From Halomonas rhizosphaerae (lineage in GTDB: Bacteria > Pseudomonadota > Gammaproteobacteria > Pseudomonadales > Halomonadaceae), in the NCBI RefSeq assembly GCF_030010555.1, contig NZ_JASCQP010000028.1, positions 310,001 to 374,000 of the forward strand: a stretch of 64,000 nt of DNA. The letters are read 5' to 3'. The translations under genes were made by a program, and so were the position numbers. Each line of letters begins with the position of its first letter. Position 1 is the stretch's first letter. The notes beneath the pieces were generated by a model, which had not been told where the DNA came from, made no database searches, and worked only from the letters and a program-made list of their open reading frames with translations. Of the stretch, positions 37,446 to 46,385 are shown in pieces.

Positions 37446-37803
37446 CGGGCTGAGGTATAAAAGGGGATGGCGAGCAGTTTCTCTTGTAGCATCAAGATGT
37501 TCTTGCCAGAAAACGATTCAACAGGACTACTGGCCATGGGTGAAAACCTTTCACGGGTCCATCCGCGTTGAGCTTGACGGCCAGCGCACCACCAGCGACA
37601 GCAGTGCGTTGCTGCTGCGCGAAGCACTCGACAGCAGCGGGATGATCGCCGCCCTCAAGGATCATCTGGTCGACCAGCGCGCCCTCGGATCGCGTCTGCC
37701 ACAGATTGGCCAGTCAACTCCGCACCGTGGTGTTACAACGGGTCATGGGCTGGATCGATCTCGGCAACACCACCACGCTGCTCCGCGATCCACTCTGGCA
37801 ACT
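37446..37803 (+). mobile_element. IS1380-family insertion sequence remnant
   Basis: From GTG 37540 the frame reads KTFHGSIRVELDGQRTTSDS, then ALLLREALDSSGMIAALKDH. A frameshift near 37685 moves to LASQLRTVVLQRVMGWIDLG and TTTLLRDPLWQL. This order matches the N-terminal part of IS1380-type transposases. The remaining roughly 350 residues are missing; the copy ends against the tRNA fragment at about 37804. The left end of the element probably lies near 37446, where GAGGTATAAAAGGGG begins. Confidence 0.7.
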
Positions 37804-37804
37804 T

Positions 37805-37845
37805 GGTTGCAAAGGTCGCAGGTTCGAATCCTGTCGCTCCGACCA
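37805..37845 (+). other. 3' end of a tRNA-Pro gene (probable attachment-site remnant)
   Basis: The segment contains a T arm GCAGG-TTCGAAT-CCTGT followed by acceptor strand CGCTCCG, discriminator A and encoded CCA (37843-37845). The acceptor strand fits a tRNA-Pro beginning CGGAGCG. The 5' half is absent, since IS1380 DNA lies directly upstream. Tyrosine integrases leave such tRNA 3' ends at island borders, so this is a likely att scar. Confidence 0.75.
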
Positions 37846-37991
37846 GAAACATCATGAGAAAAAGCCATTTACTGGTCACGCCGGGTGACGGTTTTTCGTT
37901 GCGTGTCATCAAGCTGCCCCCTGGACGTCATCTGACTGACATCTTCCGACGCTAGCCTCGATCAGAGGCATCCTGCCGGGGAGAGTATGTC

Positions 37992-38135
37992 ATGTCCGCG
38001 CAAAGGCGTCGGCCACTCAGCCACGATGAAATCGAGTTCCTGGTGCAGTTGGCCAACGGCAACGCCCTGGCCCGCCAACGGCGTCGTGACAGGGAAGCTC
38101 ACCGTCCACGACCGCGTCATCGGAAAGACGAATAA
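37992..38135 (+). CDS. Small basic hypothetical protein, 47 aa
   Basis: ATG 37992 follows GGGGAG at suitable spacing. The product begins MSAQRRRPLSHDEIEFLVQL and ends in an Arg/His-rich tail (RPRPRHRKDE). The first half could form an amphipathic helix (HDEIEFLVQLANGNALARQR). No family is recognised. The rest of the 37846-38195 interval shows no other gene. Confidence 0.4.
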   Translation: MSAQRRRPLSHDEIEFLVQLANGNALARQRRRDREAHRPRPRHRKDE

Positions 38136-38195
38136 CGCCTGCGCCGCGACCTTCGCCTAGGCTGAGCCATGAAGGCCATTGCCGGGGAGGCGCCA

Positions 38196-39584
38196 ATGAA
38201 AGAGCTGTACCTGCTGCGTCACGCCAAGGCAAAGCGCGCCAGCGGCGGCATGCAGGATTGTCACCGCCCCCTGAGCCGACGCGGACAACGCCAGATGGCG
38301 GCCATGGCAGGGCCCCTGCAACGCCTGGGTGCCCTGGATGGCGAGATCCACGTCAGCACGACGACCCGCACCCGCCAGACCCTGCTGGCCCTCGATGAGC
38401 AGTTGCCTGCGTCATCTCTCGCCGGTCGGGCCCGGTACCCGCATGAGCTTCACACCTTCGACTGGAAGTCGCTACGGACATGGATCACTGCCCTTCCACC
38501 GGGCTGCGACAGGATCATCCTGATCGGTCACAACCCGGCCCTGCTCGGCCTCGCCCGCTGGCTCTTCAAGCAGGCGCCCACTGAGTTGCCTACCGGGGGA
38601 CTGCTCGGTCTCTCCCTTCCCGTGGACAGCTGGCAGGAACTCGGGAAACACCAGGCGGAACGGGTCTCTCGCTTGACCCCGACCGAGACGAGCCACGCGC
38701 TGTTCAGGAAACAGGCTCCCCGGCCACCCGACCTCGACCAGGCCAGCATGGACAAGCGGGTCCTCGGCCTGCTCACCCATCAATTCCGCATGGTGAGGGC
38801 CCTGGAACCCGGCGTGACTGCCGGCTTCGACCCGGAGTTCCTGCACCAGTACCGCGTCAACCTGCGACGCAGTCGTGCCATCGGGGAGTCCGTGCGGGCC
38901 ATCGGCCGGGTGCCCGGCCTCAAGAGAGTCCTCAAGCATCTGAAACAGCGTGCCCGGGCCACCAGCGACCTCAGGGACCTCGACGTGTTCCTCGAGACCC
39001 TGGACCAGCAGCCACCGTCGGTATCGGAGCAGACCCTCACGGCGGTCCATGACTGGCTGGAGCATCAGCGCCGGGAGCGTCACGCGGCCCTCTCCCACGC
39101 CATGGCACAGCCGGCCTACGCGCACGACATGGCGAGGTGGCAGCGCTTGCTCTCGGACAAGGTACTTCGCCGGGCGCTCAAGGCAGTGACGCCGGAACAG
39201 GTCGAGTCGGTGCTGGCCGAGCGGATCCTGCAGCATGACACCGACCTGGCAGCCCTTGCCGACGATTCGCCCGACACGTCGCTCCATGAACTGCGCAAGG
39301 CCGTCAAGCGCATCCGCTACCTGGCGGAGTTGGATCCCCGGCGATACCGCGCCTTCCTCGCCGGCCTGAAACGGCGCCAGACGCTGCTCGGGGAGTTTCA
39401 GGATCTCTGCACCCAGCAGGCCTGGATCCGGGCATGCATCGAGGTGCTGTCCGATGCCGGTCCGTCAGGAAGCGCGCGAAAGGAATGCCTCGGCTGGCTC
39501 GACTCGTTGGAGGCACGCAAGGCCGAACTCCATCGGGCGGTCATGGCGCTCGACCCGCTGACGGAGACCGCCAGTTCGCCATGA
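38196..39584 (+). CDS. SixA-type phosphohistidine phosphatase fused to a CHAD domain
   Basis: 462 residues from ATG 38196 (MKELYLLRHAKAKRAS), preferred over ATG 38169 because GGGGAGG lies 5-6 bases upstream. Residues 1-155 are a SixA/histidine-phosphatase domain with catalytic LRHAKA and a later LIGHNPALLGLARWL motif. Residues about 185-455 form a CHAD domain, with the conserved VNLRRSRAIGES and LHELRKAVKRIRYLAEL helices and their histidines and arginines. CHAD domains bind polyphosphate; SixA removes phosphate from histidine. A link between polyphosphate and phosphate signalling is inferred. Confidence 0.88.
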   Translation: MKELYLLRHAKAKRASGGMQDCHRPLSRRGQRQMAAMAGPLQRLGALDGEIHVSTTTRTRQTLLALDEQLPASSLAGRARYPHELHTFDWKSLRTWITALPPGCDRIILIGHNPALLGLARWLFKQAPTELPTGGLLGLSLPVDSWQELGKHQAERVSRLTPTETSHALFRKQAPRPPDLDQASMDKRVLGLLTHQFRMVRALEPGVTAGFDPEFLHQYRVNLRRSRAIGESVRAIGRVPGLKRVLKHLKQRARATSDLRDLDVFLETLDQQPPSVSEQTLTAVHDWLEHQRRERHAALSHAMAQPAYAHDMARWQRLLSDKVLRRALKAVTPEQVESVLAERILQHDTDLAALADDSPDTSLHELRKAVKRIRYLAELDPRRYRAFLAGLKRRQTLLGEFQDLCTQQAWIRACIEVLSDAGPSGSARKECLGWLDSLEARKAELHRAVMALDPLTETASSP

Positions 39585-39637
39585 ATGGCGTCGAAAACGC
39601 GTGCCTCACGACATCTGCTTGCCGGGGGACGTGACCA

Positions 39638-40651
39638 TTACCCGCGCTCGCCCGACGTGGGCTTGTTCGACAGTGCCTCGGCCTCTCCTTGCCGGCGCCT
39701 CGACTCACGGGGCGACAGGCCATAGCGGGCCTTGAAGGCCCGGGAGAAGGAGGAGCCCGAGGTGAAGCCGCAGGCCAGCGCCACCGATAGGACATCCCTG
39801 TCCGTCTCGGCGAGCAGATGGCGGGCACGCGCCAACCTCAGATTCAGGTACCAGGCCCGGGGGGACGTGCCGAGGTGCTGCTCGAAGAGGCGCTGAAGCT
39901 GGCGCAGGGAGACACCGCTGCGGCTGGCCACATCGGCCAGTGACAGGGGTAGCGGCTGGTGCCGCTCCATCAGCGAGACCGCCTCCACCAGGCGGTGATG
40001 ATGGATCCCCAGGCGCCTGGCCAGCGACATGCGCTGCTGGTCGCTGCGGGTGCGGATCCGCTCGTGGATCAGCTGCTCCGAGACATCGACCGCCAGGCGC
40101 GACCCGTGGCGAAGGGCGATCACCTCCAGGGCCATGTCCATCGCCGCCGTGCCTCCGGCGCAGGAGAAACGCCGCCGCCCCAGTTCGAAGAGTTCGTCGG
40201 AGGTCTCGATGCCCGGGAATCGCTCCTGGAAGGCCGGCAGGCTTTCCCAGTGCAGGGTGACGCGCTCGCCCTCCAGCAGGCCCGCCTCCGCCAGCAGAAA
40301 ACCGCCGGTGTCGAGCCCGCCCAGCACGCAGCCGGCCTGGTCCAGGCGATGCAGCCAGGCCATCAGGGGACGGCTCAGGCCGTCCTCGGGACCGAAGCCG
40401 CTGCAGACCGCCAAGGAGGGCAGCTGATGCACCTCCCCGATGGCACGGTCGGCCAGCAGCGTCATGCCATTGGAGGCCGTGACCGGCTCGCCGTCCTCGC
40501 TGATCAGCGTCCAGTCGAAGAGCGCACGCCCCGTGATGCGGTTGGCGATCCGCAGCGGCTCCACCGCAGAGAAGAACGCCATCATCGAGAAGCGCGGCAG
40601 CAGCAGGAACCCCACGGCTTCGGGCAGCAGCCCATGATACTCCAGGCGCAA
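39638..40651 (-). CDS. GlxA family AraC-type transcriptional regulator
   Basis: 337 residues starting at TTG 40651, which has GGAGGAGA 7 bases upstream and gives the family-typical N-terminus just before AVGFLLLPRFSMMAFFSAVE. A longer frame to 40810 has no support. The N-terminal part (about 12-200) is a DJ-1/PfpI-like amidase-type sensor domain, including SLAVCSGFG. The C-terminal AraC HTH covers about 230-325 (LADVASRSGVSLRQLQRLFE and SVALACGFTSGSSFSRAFKA). Relatives control glycine betaine, carnitine or amino-acid catabolism; the target here is unknown. Confidence 0.88.
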   Translation of the reverse strand: MRLEYHGLLPEAVGFLLLPRFSMMAFFSAVEPLRIANRITGRALFDWTLISEDGEPVTASNGMTLLADRAIGEVHQLPSLAVCSGFGPEDGLSRPLMAWLHRLDQAGCVLGGLDTGGFLLAEAGLLEGERVTLHWESLPAFQERFPGIETSDELFELGRRRFSCAGGTAAMDMALEVIALRHGSRLAVDVSEQLIHERIRTRSDQQRMSLARRLGIHHHRLVEAVSLMERHQPLPLSLADVASRSGVSLRQLQRLFEQHLGTSPRAWYLNLRLARARHLLAETDRDVLSVALACGFTSGSSFSRAFKARYGLSPRESRRRQGEAEALSNKPTSGERG

Positions 40652-40914
40652 GGCGCGTCTCCTCCAACTCACGGCCAGTCGGTGTACCCCCCGGCACCGG
40701 ACCGACGCGCTACGGTCGAATCCCGTACCAACGCCAAGGAGGATACCCGCTGTCGTCAGGATGATCATCACCCACGGCGAGCCCCGGGGTCGCCCCTCGG
40801 CGCGGGGCAATAGCCGCGTCCCAGGGTCGTCCCGAGTGGCTGACCGAAGCGATGGAAGACTGACGACGGCGAAGGCTAGAATGATCGTCAGGCTTACCCA
40901 CCCGAGGTGTCCCC

Positions 40915-41163
40915 GTGTCCCGCAACGAGAGAACCATCCTGGCCTTCGACCCGGCCGGCAACGAGTATTTCATCGACATGTTCGTCAGCGTCCGGGATCT
41001 CAGTGACCTGCAGCATGCTGGCGCGACCCGCAGCGGCCTCCCCGCCTTTCGGACCCGAGAGGGCCACTCCGTCACTCACCTCGGTGGGGGCGAGTTCGCC
41101 GTGATGGTGCCCGGCGAGGAGGAGGCGATTACCGTAAGGACGGAGGATCCCGAGTTCGTGTAA
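40915..41163 (+). CDS. Small hypothetical protein, 82 aa
   Basis: It starts at GTG 40915, with GAGGTG 5 bases upstream, and begins MSRNERTILAFDPAGNEYFI. The sequence is acidic and strand-rich (GEFAVMVPGEEEAITVRTED). No family is recognised. It stands alone between the divergent GlxA gene and the DUF2188 gene; a promoter for it may lie in the 263-base interval shared with GlxA. Confidence 0.6.
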   Translation: MSRNERTILAFDPAGNEYFIDMFVSVRDLSDLQHAGATRSGLPAFRTREGHSVTHLGGGEFAVMVPGEEEAITVRTEDPEFV

Positions 41164-41324
41164 GGGCGCTCGTTCCCCCTTGGCGGGGACCAGGTTTCCA
41201 CGGCGGTAGCGCCGTTGCATGATCGGGGTCATGCTCCGCGGCGAAACCGTCTCGCCGCCTCGCGAGAACGCTATAATGCAGAATGCGCCATCCCGGCAGC
41301 GCCCACCGCACAGGAGGGACGACA

Positions 41325-41528
41325 ATGAACCGGTCGACGCATCACGTAGTGCCGAATGCCAAGGGGGGCTGGAGCGTACAGAGGAGTGGTTCCCGACGGG
41401 CCAGCCGACACTTCGCCACCAAGAAGGCGGCCGAGGCCTACGGCCGGCAGGTCAGCTTCAGCCAGAAGACCATCCTCGTGATCCATCGTGAGGACGGCAC
41501 CCCCCCACCCTCCAGCGATCAGGACTAA
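41325..41528 (+). CDS. DUF2188 domain protein
   Basis: 67 residues from ATG 41325, with CAGGAGGG 8-9 bases upstream. The sequence STHHVVPNAKGGWSVQRSGS, then a KKAAEAYGRQVS helix and ILVIHREDG, fits DUF2188, a small fold of two strands, a helix and two strands. Its function is not established. It precedes nfo by 146 bases. Confidence 0.8.
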   Translation: MNRSTHHVVPNAKGGWSVQRSGSRRASRHFATKKAAEAYGRQVSFSQKTILVIHREDGTPPPSSDQD

Positions 41529-41674
41529 TCCCACGGTCCCCGACGACGCGGGGCCGGGATACGTTACGGTTCCGCCGCTGACGAGTTCATCGCCACGGTC
41601 ATCACACGCTCTCGACGCGCTGGTGTAGACTTCCCTGCACCATGAATCACTGATCTACCCGGCGGGAGACGACC

Positions 41675-42520
41675 ATGAAATACCTCGGTGCCCATGTCAG
41701 CGCGGCAGGCGGTGTCGACCAGGCCGTGCGGCGTGCCGTGGAGATCGGTGCCAACGCCTTCGCGCTGTTCACCAAGAACCAGCGCCAGTGGCAGTCCAAA
41801 CCGCTCTCCAACGAGGTGATTGAGGCCTTCCGGTCCGCCTGTGGAAGGAACGACTTCGGCCCGGGACAGATCCTTCCCCACGACAGCTACCTGATCAACC
41901 TGGGCCACCCCGAGGCGGAGGGACTCGCCAAGTCCCGGGCCGCCTTCCTCGACGAGTTCCAGCGCTGCGAACAGCTGGGCATCGACCGCCTCAATTTTCA
42001 TCCCGGCAGCCATCTGAAGAAGATCAGCGAAACGGACTGCCTCTCGCGTATCGCCGAGTCAATCAACGAGGCGCTCGCCGCGACGCGAGACGTCACCGCC
42101 GTGATCGAGAACACCGCCGGCCAGGGGAGCAACCTGGGGTGGCGCTTCGAGCACCTCGCCGAGATCATCGAGCAGGTGGAGGACAAGTCACGTGTCGGGG
42201 TGTGCCTCGACACCTGCCACGCCTTCGCGGCCGGCTACGACCTGCGCACGCCCGAGGCCACCACCGCCACCCTGGACGAGTTCGACCGGGTGGTCGGCGT
42301 TCCCTACCTGCGAGGCATGCACCTCAACGACGCCAAGAGCGAACTCGGCAGCCGGGTGGACCGCCACCATAGCCTGGGCCAGGGCAACATCGGGCTCGAC
42401 GCCTTCACCACCCTGATGCGCGATCCGCGCCTCGACGGGATGCCCCTGATCCTCGAGACCATCGACCCGACGATCTGGGCCGACGAGATCGCCTGGCTGC
42501 GTGCGCAGCAGGCCGCCTGA
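41675..42520 (+). CDS. nfo: Deoxyribonuclease IV (apurinic/apyrimidinic endonuclease IV)
   Basis: 281 residues, usual length. It incises DNA 5' of abasic sites and removes 3' blocking groups in base-excision repair. The tri-zinc ligand motifs are present: [61 protein letters not shown] and PLILETID. The start [14 protein letters not shown] is typical. A GNAT gene follows 32 bases downstream. Confidence 0.97.
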   Translation: MKYLGAHVSAAGGVDQAVRRAVEIGANAFALFTKNQRQWQSKPLSNEVIEAFRSACGRNDFGPGQILPHDSYLINLGHPEAEGLAKSRAAFLDEFQRCEQLGIDRLNFHPGSHLKKISETDCLSRIAESINEALAATRDVTAVIENTAGQGSNLGWRFEHLAEIIEQVEDKSRVGVCLDTCHAFAAGYDLRTPEATTATLDEFDRVVGVPYLRGMHLNDAKSELGSRVDRHHSLGQGNIGLDAFTTLMRDPRLDGMPLILETIDPTIWADEIAWLRAQQAA

Positions 42521-42552
42521 CCCAGATTCCCCTTACGGCAAGGAGCCACCGC

Positions 42553-43041
42553 ATGATCCGCATCCGCCCCTACCAGCCCGAGGACTGGCCAGCCCTGTGG
42601 GCCATTCTCGAACCGGTCTTCCGTGCCGGCGAGACCTATGCGGTACCCCGCGACATCAGCGAGCAGGACGCCCATCGCATGTGGATCGAGCTGCCCCGCG
42701 CCGTCCGCGTGGCCGTCGATGACGCGGGCCGGGTCACCGGCACCTACACCCTCAAGGCCAACCAGCCCGGTCCCGGCGACCATGTCTGCAACTGCGGCTA
42801 CCTGGTCGCCGACCACGCCCGCGGCCAGGGCATCGCCGGCGAGATGTGCGAGCACTCCCTGGCCCTGGCCCGGGAGCTGGGCTTCGTCGCCATGCAGTAC
42901 AACCTGGTGGTCGCCAGCAACGAGGTGGCCATCCGGCTGTGGCAGAAGCACGGCTTCACGATCATCGGCACCCTCCCCCGGGCCTTCCGTCACCCGGCGC
43001 TGGGCCTGACGGACGCCCATGTGATGTACCGACTGCTGTGA
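42553..43041 (+). CDS. GNAT family N-acetyltransferase
   Basis: 162 residues. It opens MIRIRPYQPEDWPALWAILE. The acetyl-CoA-binding motif A is GYLVADHARGQGIAGEMCEH near residues 80-100, followed by VASNEVAIRLWQKHGFTIIG, the family ending. The substrate is unknown. It is likely co-transcribed with nfo. Confidence 0.9.
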   Translation: MIRIRPYQPEDWPALWAILEPVFRAGETYAVPRDISEQDAHRMWIELPRAVRVAVDDAGRVTGTYTLKANQPGPGDHVCNCGYLVADHARGQGIAGEMCEHSLALARELGFVAMQYNLVVASNEVAIRLWQKHGFTIIGTLPRAFRHPALGLTDAHVMYRLL

Positions 43042-43124
43042 GGCGCGCCGGCGTGCCGTTTGACCCCCGGCACCGGCCTCGGGCATGCTCACCAAGTAAC
43101 TGACTCACCGAAGGAAAAATGACA

Positions 43125-44120
43125 ATGAAAGGTTTTTCACGCAGCACGCTGGCACTCGCCGTCTCGCTGGCCGTGACCGCAGGCGCCAACGCCTCCGAGT
43201 TCGCCGACATGGATCCCGTCACCCTGCGCCTGGCCCACGTGGTCAACGAGCAGGACGGCTTCCATATCGCCGCCGAGAAGTTCGAGGAACTGGTGGAAGA
43301 GCGCACCGAGGGCAAGGTGGACATCGAGCTCTACCCCAACGCCAGCCTCGGCGACGAGCGCACCCTGCTCGAGGGCATGCAGATCGGCACCGTGGACATG
43401 GGCGTGATCACCAACGGCCCGGTGGCCAACTTCCTCGAGGAGATGGCGGTCTTCGAGCTGCCCTTCCTCTTCCCCTCCCCGGAGGCCGCCTACGAGGTAC
43501 TCGATGGCCCGATCGGCCAGGAGCTGCTGGACCGCCTCGCCGAGGTCAACCTCAAGGGCCTGGCCTACGCCGAGCGCGGCTTCCGCAACCTCACCAACAG
43601 CGAGCGTCCGGTGGAGACGCCGGCGGATATCGACGGCCTGCGCATCCGCGTGATGGAGAACCCGGTCTACGTCGACACCTTCCGGGAGCTCGGCGCCAAC
43701 GCGGTGCCGATGGCCTGGACCGAGGCCCTCACCGCCATGCAGCAGGGCACCATCGACGGCCAGGAGAACCCGGTCAACGTCATCCAATCATTCAAGCTCT
43801 ACGAGACCCAGGATCACATGACGCTGTCGCGCCATACCTACGCGCCGGCACTCTTCGTGATGGGCATGCCGGTCTGGAACACGCTGCCGGAAGCCGCCCA
43901 GGCGGTGATCGAGCAGGCCGCCCAGGAGGCCGCCGAGCACGAGCGCCAGGTCAACGCCGAGATGGAGGCCGAGCAGCTGGCCGATCTTCGCGAGGCGGGC
44001 ATGCAGATCGTTGAGGAGCCCGACATCGCCGCCTTCCAGGAGGCCGTGGCGCCAGTCTACGAGAAGTACGGCGAGCAGTTCGGCGACACCCTGCCGCGCA
44101 TCCAGGAGGCGCTCGAGTAA
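43125..44120 (+). CDS. dctP: TRAP transporter solute-binding protein (DctP type)
   Basis: 331 residues from ATG 43125, which has AAGGA at 9-base spacing; ATG 43119 is an alternative. The signal peptide MKGFSRSTLALAVSLAVTAG with cleavage near ANA-SEF directs it to the periplasm. The DctP family core includes LRLAHVVNEQDGFHIAAEKF and the ligand-carboxylate-binding region DIDGLRIRVMENPVYVDTFR. With the two membrane genes behind it, it imports an organic acid or related solute driven by a Na+ gradient. The ligand is not identifiable. Confidence 0.93.
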   Translation: MKGFSRSTLALAVSLAVTAGANASEFADMDPVTLRLAHVVNEQDGFHIAAEKFEELVEERTEGKVDIELYPNASLGDERTLLEGMQIGTVDMGVITNGPVANFLEEMAVFELPFLFPSPEAAYEVLDGPIGQELLDRLAEVNLKGLAYAERGFRNLTNSERPVETPADIDGLRIRVMENPVYVDTFRELGANAVPMAWTEALTAMQQGTIDGQENPVNVIQSFKLYETQDHMTLSRHTYAPALFVMGMPVWNTLPEAAQAVIEQAAQEAAEHERQVNAEMEAEQLADLREAGMQIVEEPDIAAFQEAVAPVYEKYGEQFGDTLPRIQEALE

Positions 44121-44645
44121 GTGTCCCCGCTCGCCCATTCCCTGCTGCGACCGCTGCGGTGGAGTGAGCGCGCCCTCGACGCCGTCATCGCCCCCGTGGT
44201 CTTCACGGCGATGGCGGCGTTGATCGGTGTGATCACCCTGCAGGTCGTCTCGCGGGTCTTCTTCACTGCGGTGGGCTGGACCGAAGAGGTCGCCCGCTTC
44301 CTGCTGATCTGGATCACCTTCCTAGCCGCCACCCTGGCCTTTCGGCGCGGGCGGCATATCGCCGTGACCTTCGTGGTCGACGCCTTGCCCGGGCTGCCCC
44401 GGCGGCTGGCGCGTATCGCCGCCCTGCTGGCGGCCCTTGGCTTCCTGGTGGCTCTAGTGAACATCGGGTACGAGTACATGCAGGTGCAGAGCTTCCAGAA
44501 GTCCGCCTCGCTGCGTCTCTCCATGACCTGGGTCTATGCGGTCATGCCGCTGGCAGCGGCGATCATGGCCTGGTATGCGCTGGTGGACATCGTCGCCCTG
44601 GCGCTGGGCGAGCCCCCTGTGCACGCCGAGGAGCCCGCCGCATGA
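44121..44645 (+). CDS. dctQ: TRAP transporter small permease (DctQ type)
   Basis: 174 residues beginning at GTG 44121, immediately after the dctP stop. Four membrane segments are visible (about 20-42, 55-75, 95-115, 140-165), with WTEEVARFLLIWITFLAATL typical of DctQ. Its end overlaps the dctM start by 4 bases (ATGA). Confidence 0.92.
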   Translation: MSPLAHSLLRPLRWSERALDAVIAPVVFTAMAALIGVITLQVVSRVFFTAVGWTEEVARFLLIWITFLAATLAFRRGRHIAVTFVVDALPGLPRRLARIAALLAALGFLVALVNIGYEYMQVQSFQKSASLRLSMTWVYAVMPLAAAIMAWYALVDIVALALGEPPVHAEEPAA

Positions 44646-45901
44646 CCGCCGTGCTCTTCGTGCTCTTCCTGGCCTTCATGCTGCTCGGCGTGCCCATCGC
44701 GCTGGCCATCGGCGCCAGCGCCTTGGTGGCGCTCCATGCCCAGGGAGTGCCGCTGATGGTGGTGCCCCAGCAGATGTTCCAGGGCATCAACTCCTTCGCC
44801 CTGGTGGCGGTGCCCATGTTCATCCTCGCCGGCGACCTGATGGCCCAGGGCAAGGTGAGCGAGAAACTGGTGGCCTTCGCCGACTCGCTGTTCGGCTTCC
44901 TCAAGGGCGGCCTCTCTCTCGTCTCGGTGGGCGCCGGCATGTTCTTCGCCGCCATCTCCGGCTCCGGGGCCGCCACCACGGCCGCGGTGGGCTCGAGCCT
45001 GGTGCCGGAGCTTCGCAAGAAGGGCTACGATCCCGCCTCGGCGGCCAGCCTGATCGCCGCCAGCGGCACCATCGGCGTGGTGATTCCGCCGTCGGTGCCG
45101 ATGATCATCTATGCGGTGATCGCCCAGCAGTCGGTCTCCAAGCTGTTCCTCAGCGGCATCCTGCCCGGCATCGCCATGGGCCTTGGCCTGGGCGCTATCG
45201 CCATCGTCCAGGCCTACCGGCGCAACTACCCGCGCGGCACCGCCTTCTCGCCGGCCACCATCTGGTGCACCTTCAGGAGCGCGAGCTGGGGGCTCGCGAC
45301 CCCGGTGATCATCCTCGGCGGCATCTTCTCCGGCGTGTTCACGCCCAGCGAGGCGGCCGTGGTGGCGGTCAACTACGCCCTGCTGGTGTCGCTGTTCGTC
45401 TACCGCGACCTGAGCCTCACCGACGTCTACCGCATCCTGATCCGCTCGGCGATCACCACCTCGGTGATCATGCTGGTGATCGCCACCTCGGCGGTACTGA
45501 GCTGGACACTCTCCAGCTGGCAGGTCCCCGGCGCCATCGCCCAGGCGGTGCTGTCGCTGTCCACCGACCCCTACGTGATCATGCTGCTGGTGGTGGCGGT
45601 GATCCTGCTCACCGGCGTCTTCATCGAGACGGCTAGCGCCCTGATCATCCTCACCCCGGTACTGCTGCCGCTGGTGACCCAGCTGGGCATTGACCCCATC
45701 CACTTCGGGCTGATCATCGTGGTGGGACTCGCCATCGGCATGATCACCCCGCCGGTGGCGATCAACCTCTATGTGGCCTCCTCGGTCACCCAACTGCCGC
45801 TGGAGCGCATCACCCGTGCCATCATTCCCTACCTGCTGGGGCTGGTCGCCGTGCTGCTGCTGGTGGTCTATGTCCCGATCCTGCTGGGCCTCTCCGGCTA
45901 G
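44642..45901 (+). CDS. dctM: TRAP transporter large permease (DctM type)
   Basis: 419 residues, strongly hydrophobic, with about 11-12 membrane segments. Family motifs are MFILAGDLMAQGKVSEKLVA, GAGMFFAAISGSGAATTAAV, IPPSVPMIIYA and GLAIGMITPPVAINLYVASS. It is the transport channel subunit, working with DctP and DctQ. Confidence 0.95.
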   Translation: MTAVLFVLFLAFMLLGVPIALAIGASALVALHAQGVPLMVVPQQMFQGINSFALVAVPMFILAGDLMAQGKVSEKLVAFADSLFGFLKGGLSLVSVGAGMFFAAISGSGAATTAAVGSSLVPELRKKGYDPASAASLIAASGTIGVVIPPSVPMIIYAVIAQQSVSKLFLSGILPGIAMGLGLGAIAIVQAYRRNYPRGTAFSPATIWCTFRSASWGLATPVIILGGIFSGVFTPSEAAVVAVNYALLVSLFVYRDLSLTDVYRILIRSAITTSVIMLVIATSAVLSWTLSSWQVPGAIAQAVLSLSTDPYVIMLLVVAVILLTGVFIETASALIILTPVLLPLVTQLGIDPIHFGLIIVVGLAIGMITPPVAINLYVASSVTQLPLERITRAIIPYLLGLVAVLLLVVYVPILLGLSG

Positions 45902-45942
45902 CGCCCCTGATCACCAGTTCAACACACAACGAGGAGTTTCCG

Positions 45943-46134
45943 ATGCATCGATCGATACCGCCTGTCGTCGGCCTGCTTGCCATGGCCCTGCTGGCCGGCT
46001 GCACCACCTACACCTGGGAGGACGGTCGCCGGGAAACCGTGTGGGGCGTGCCCGCCGAGGACGAGACCAAGACCCGCGAGGAACGCCAGGCCGAGGGCGT
46101 CGAGTACCGGGAGCCCGGCGAGATCCCGGAATAA
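45943..46134 (+). CDS. Small lipoprotein, 63 aa
   Basis: The start MHRSIPPVVGLLAMALLAGC is a lipoprotein signal peptide with lipobox LAGC (Cys20). The remainder (TTYTWEDGRRETVWGVPAED) is acidic and unstructured-looking. It begins 41 bases after dctM with GAGGAG in front of the start, so it may share the transcript. Function unknown. Confidence 0.75.
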   Translation: MHRSIPPVVGLLAMALLAGCTTYTWEDGRRETVWGVPAEDETKTREERQAEGVEYREPGEIPE

Positions 46135-46385
46135 GAGGGCAGGTAATCCTGCACGGATATCTCGATCTGCCGGCTCGCCTCTTACCCTTTGCCGATACAC
46201 CAGGCGGTAGATGGCAACCCCAACCTCCACCACAATGGCCACGACCTGCGCCAGGAAGCGGCCGGAGACGAAGGAGACCGGGCGGCGCCTCGCCTTCGGT
46301 ATATGAACCCGAGAAGTTATGGACCGCGTCCCGCATGAGGGCGTGCCAGATTCGTCCGCTCGGCATGCGCTCCGGGCGTCGCGAG

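Noticed and set aside
37805-37845. Functional tRNA gene
   Set aside because: Only the T arm, 3' acceptor strand and CCA exist; the 5' acceptor, D arm and anticodon arm are missing.
46135-46385. Membrane-protein-like frame on the minus strand between the lipoprotein and oxidoreductase genes
   Set aside because: A short hydrophobic stretch (about 46205-46255) is suggestive, but it lacks a start and ribosome site and runs antisense through the lipoprotein gene.
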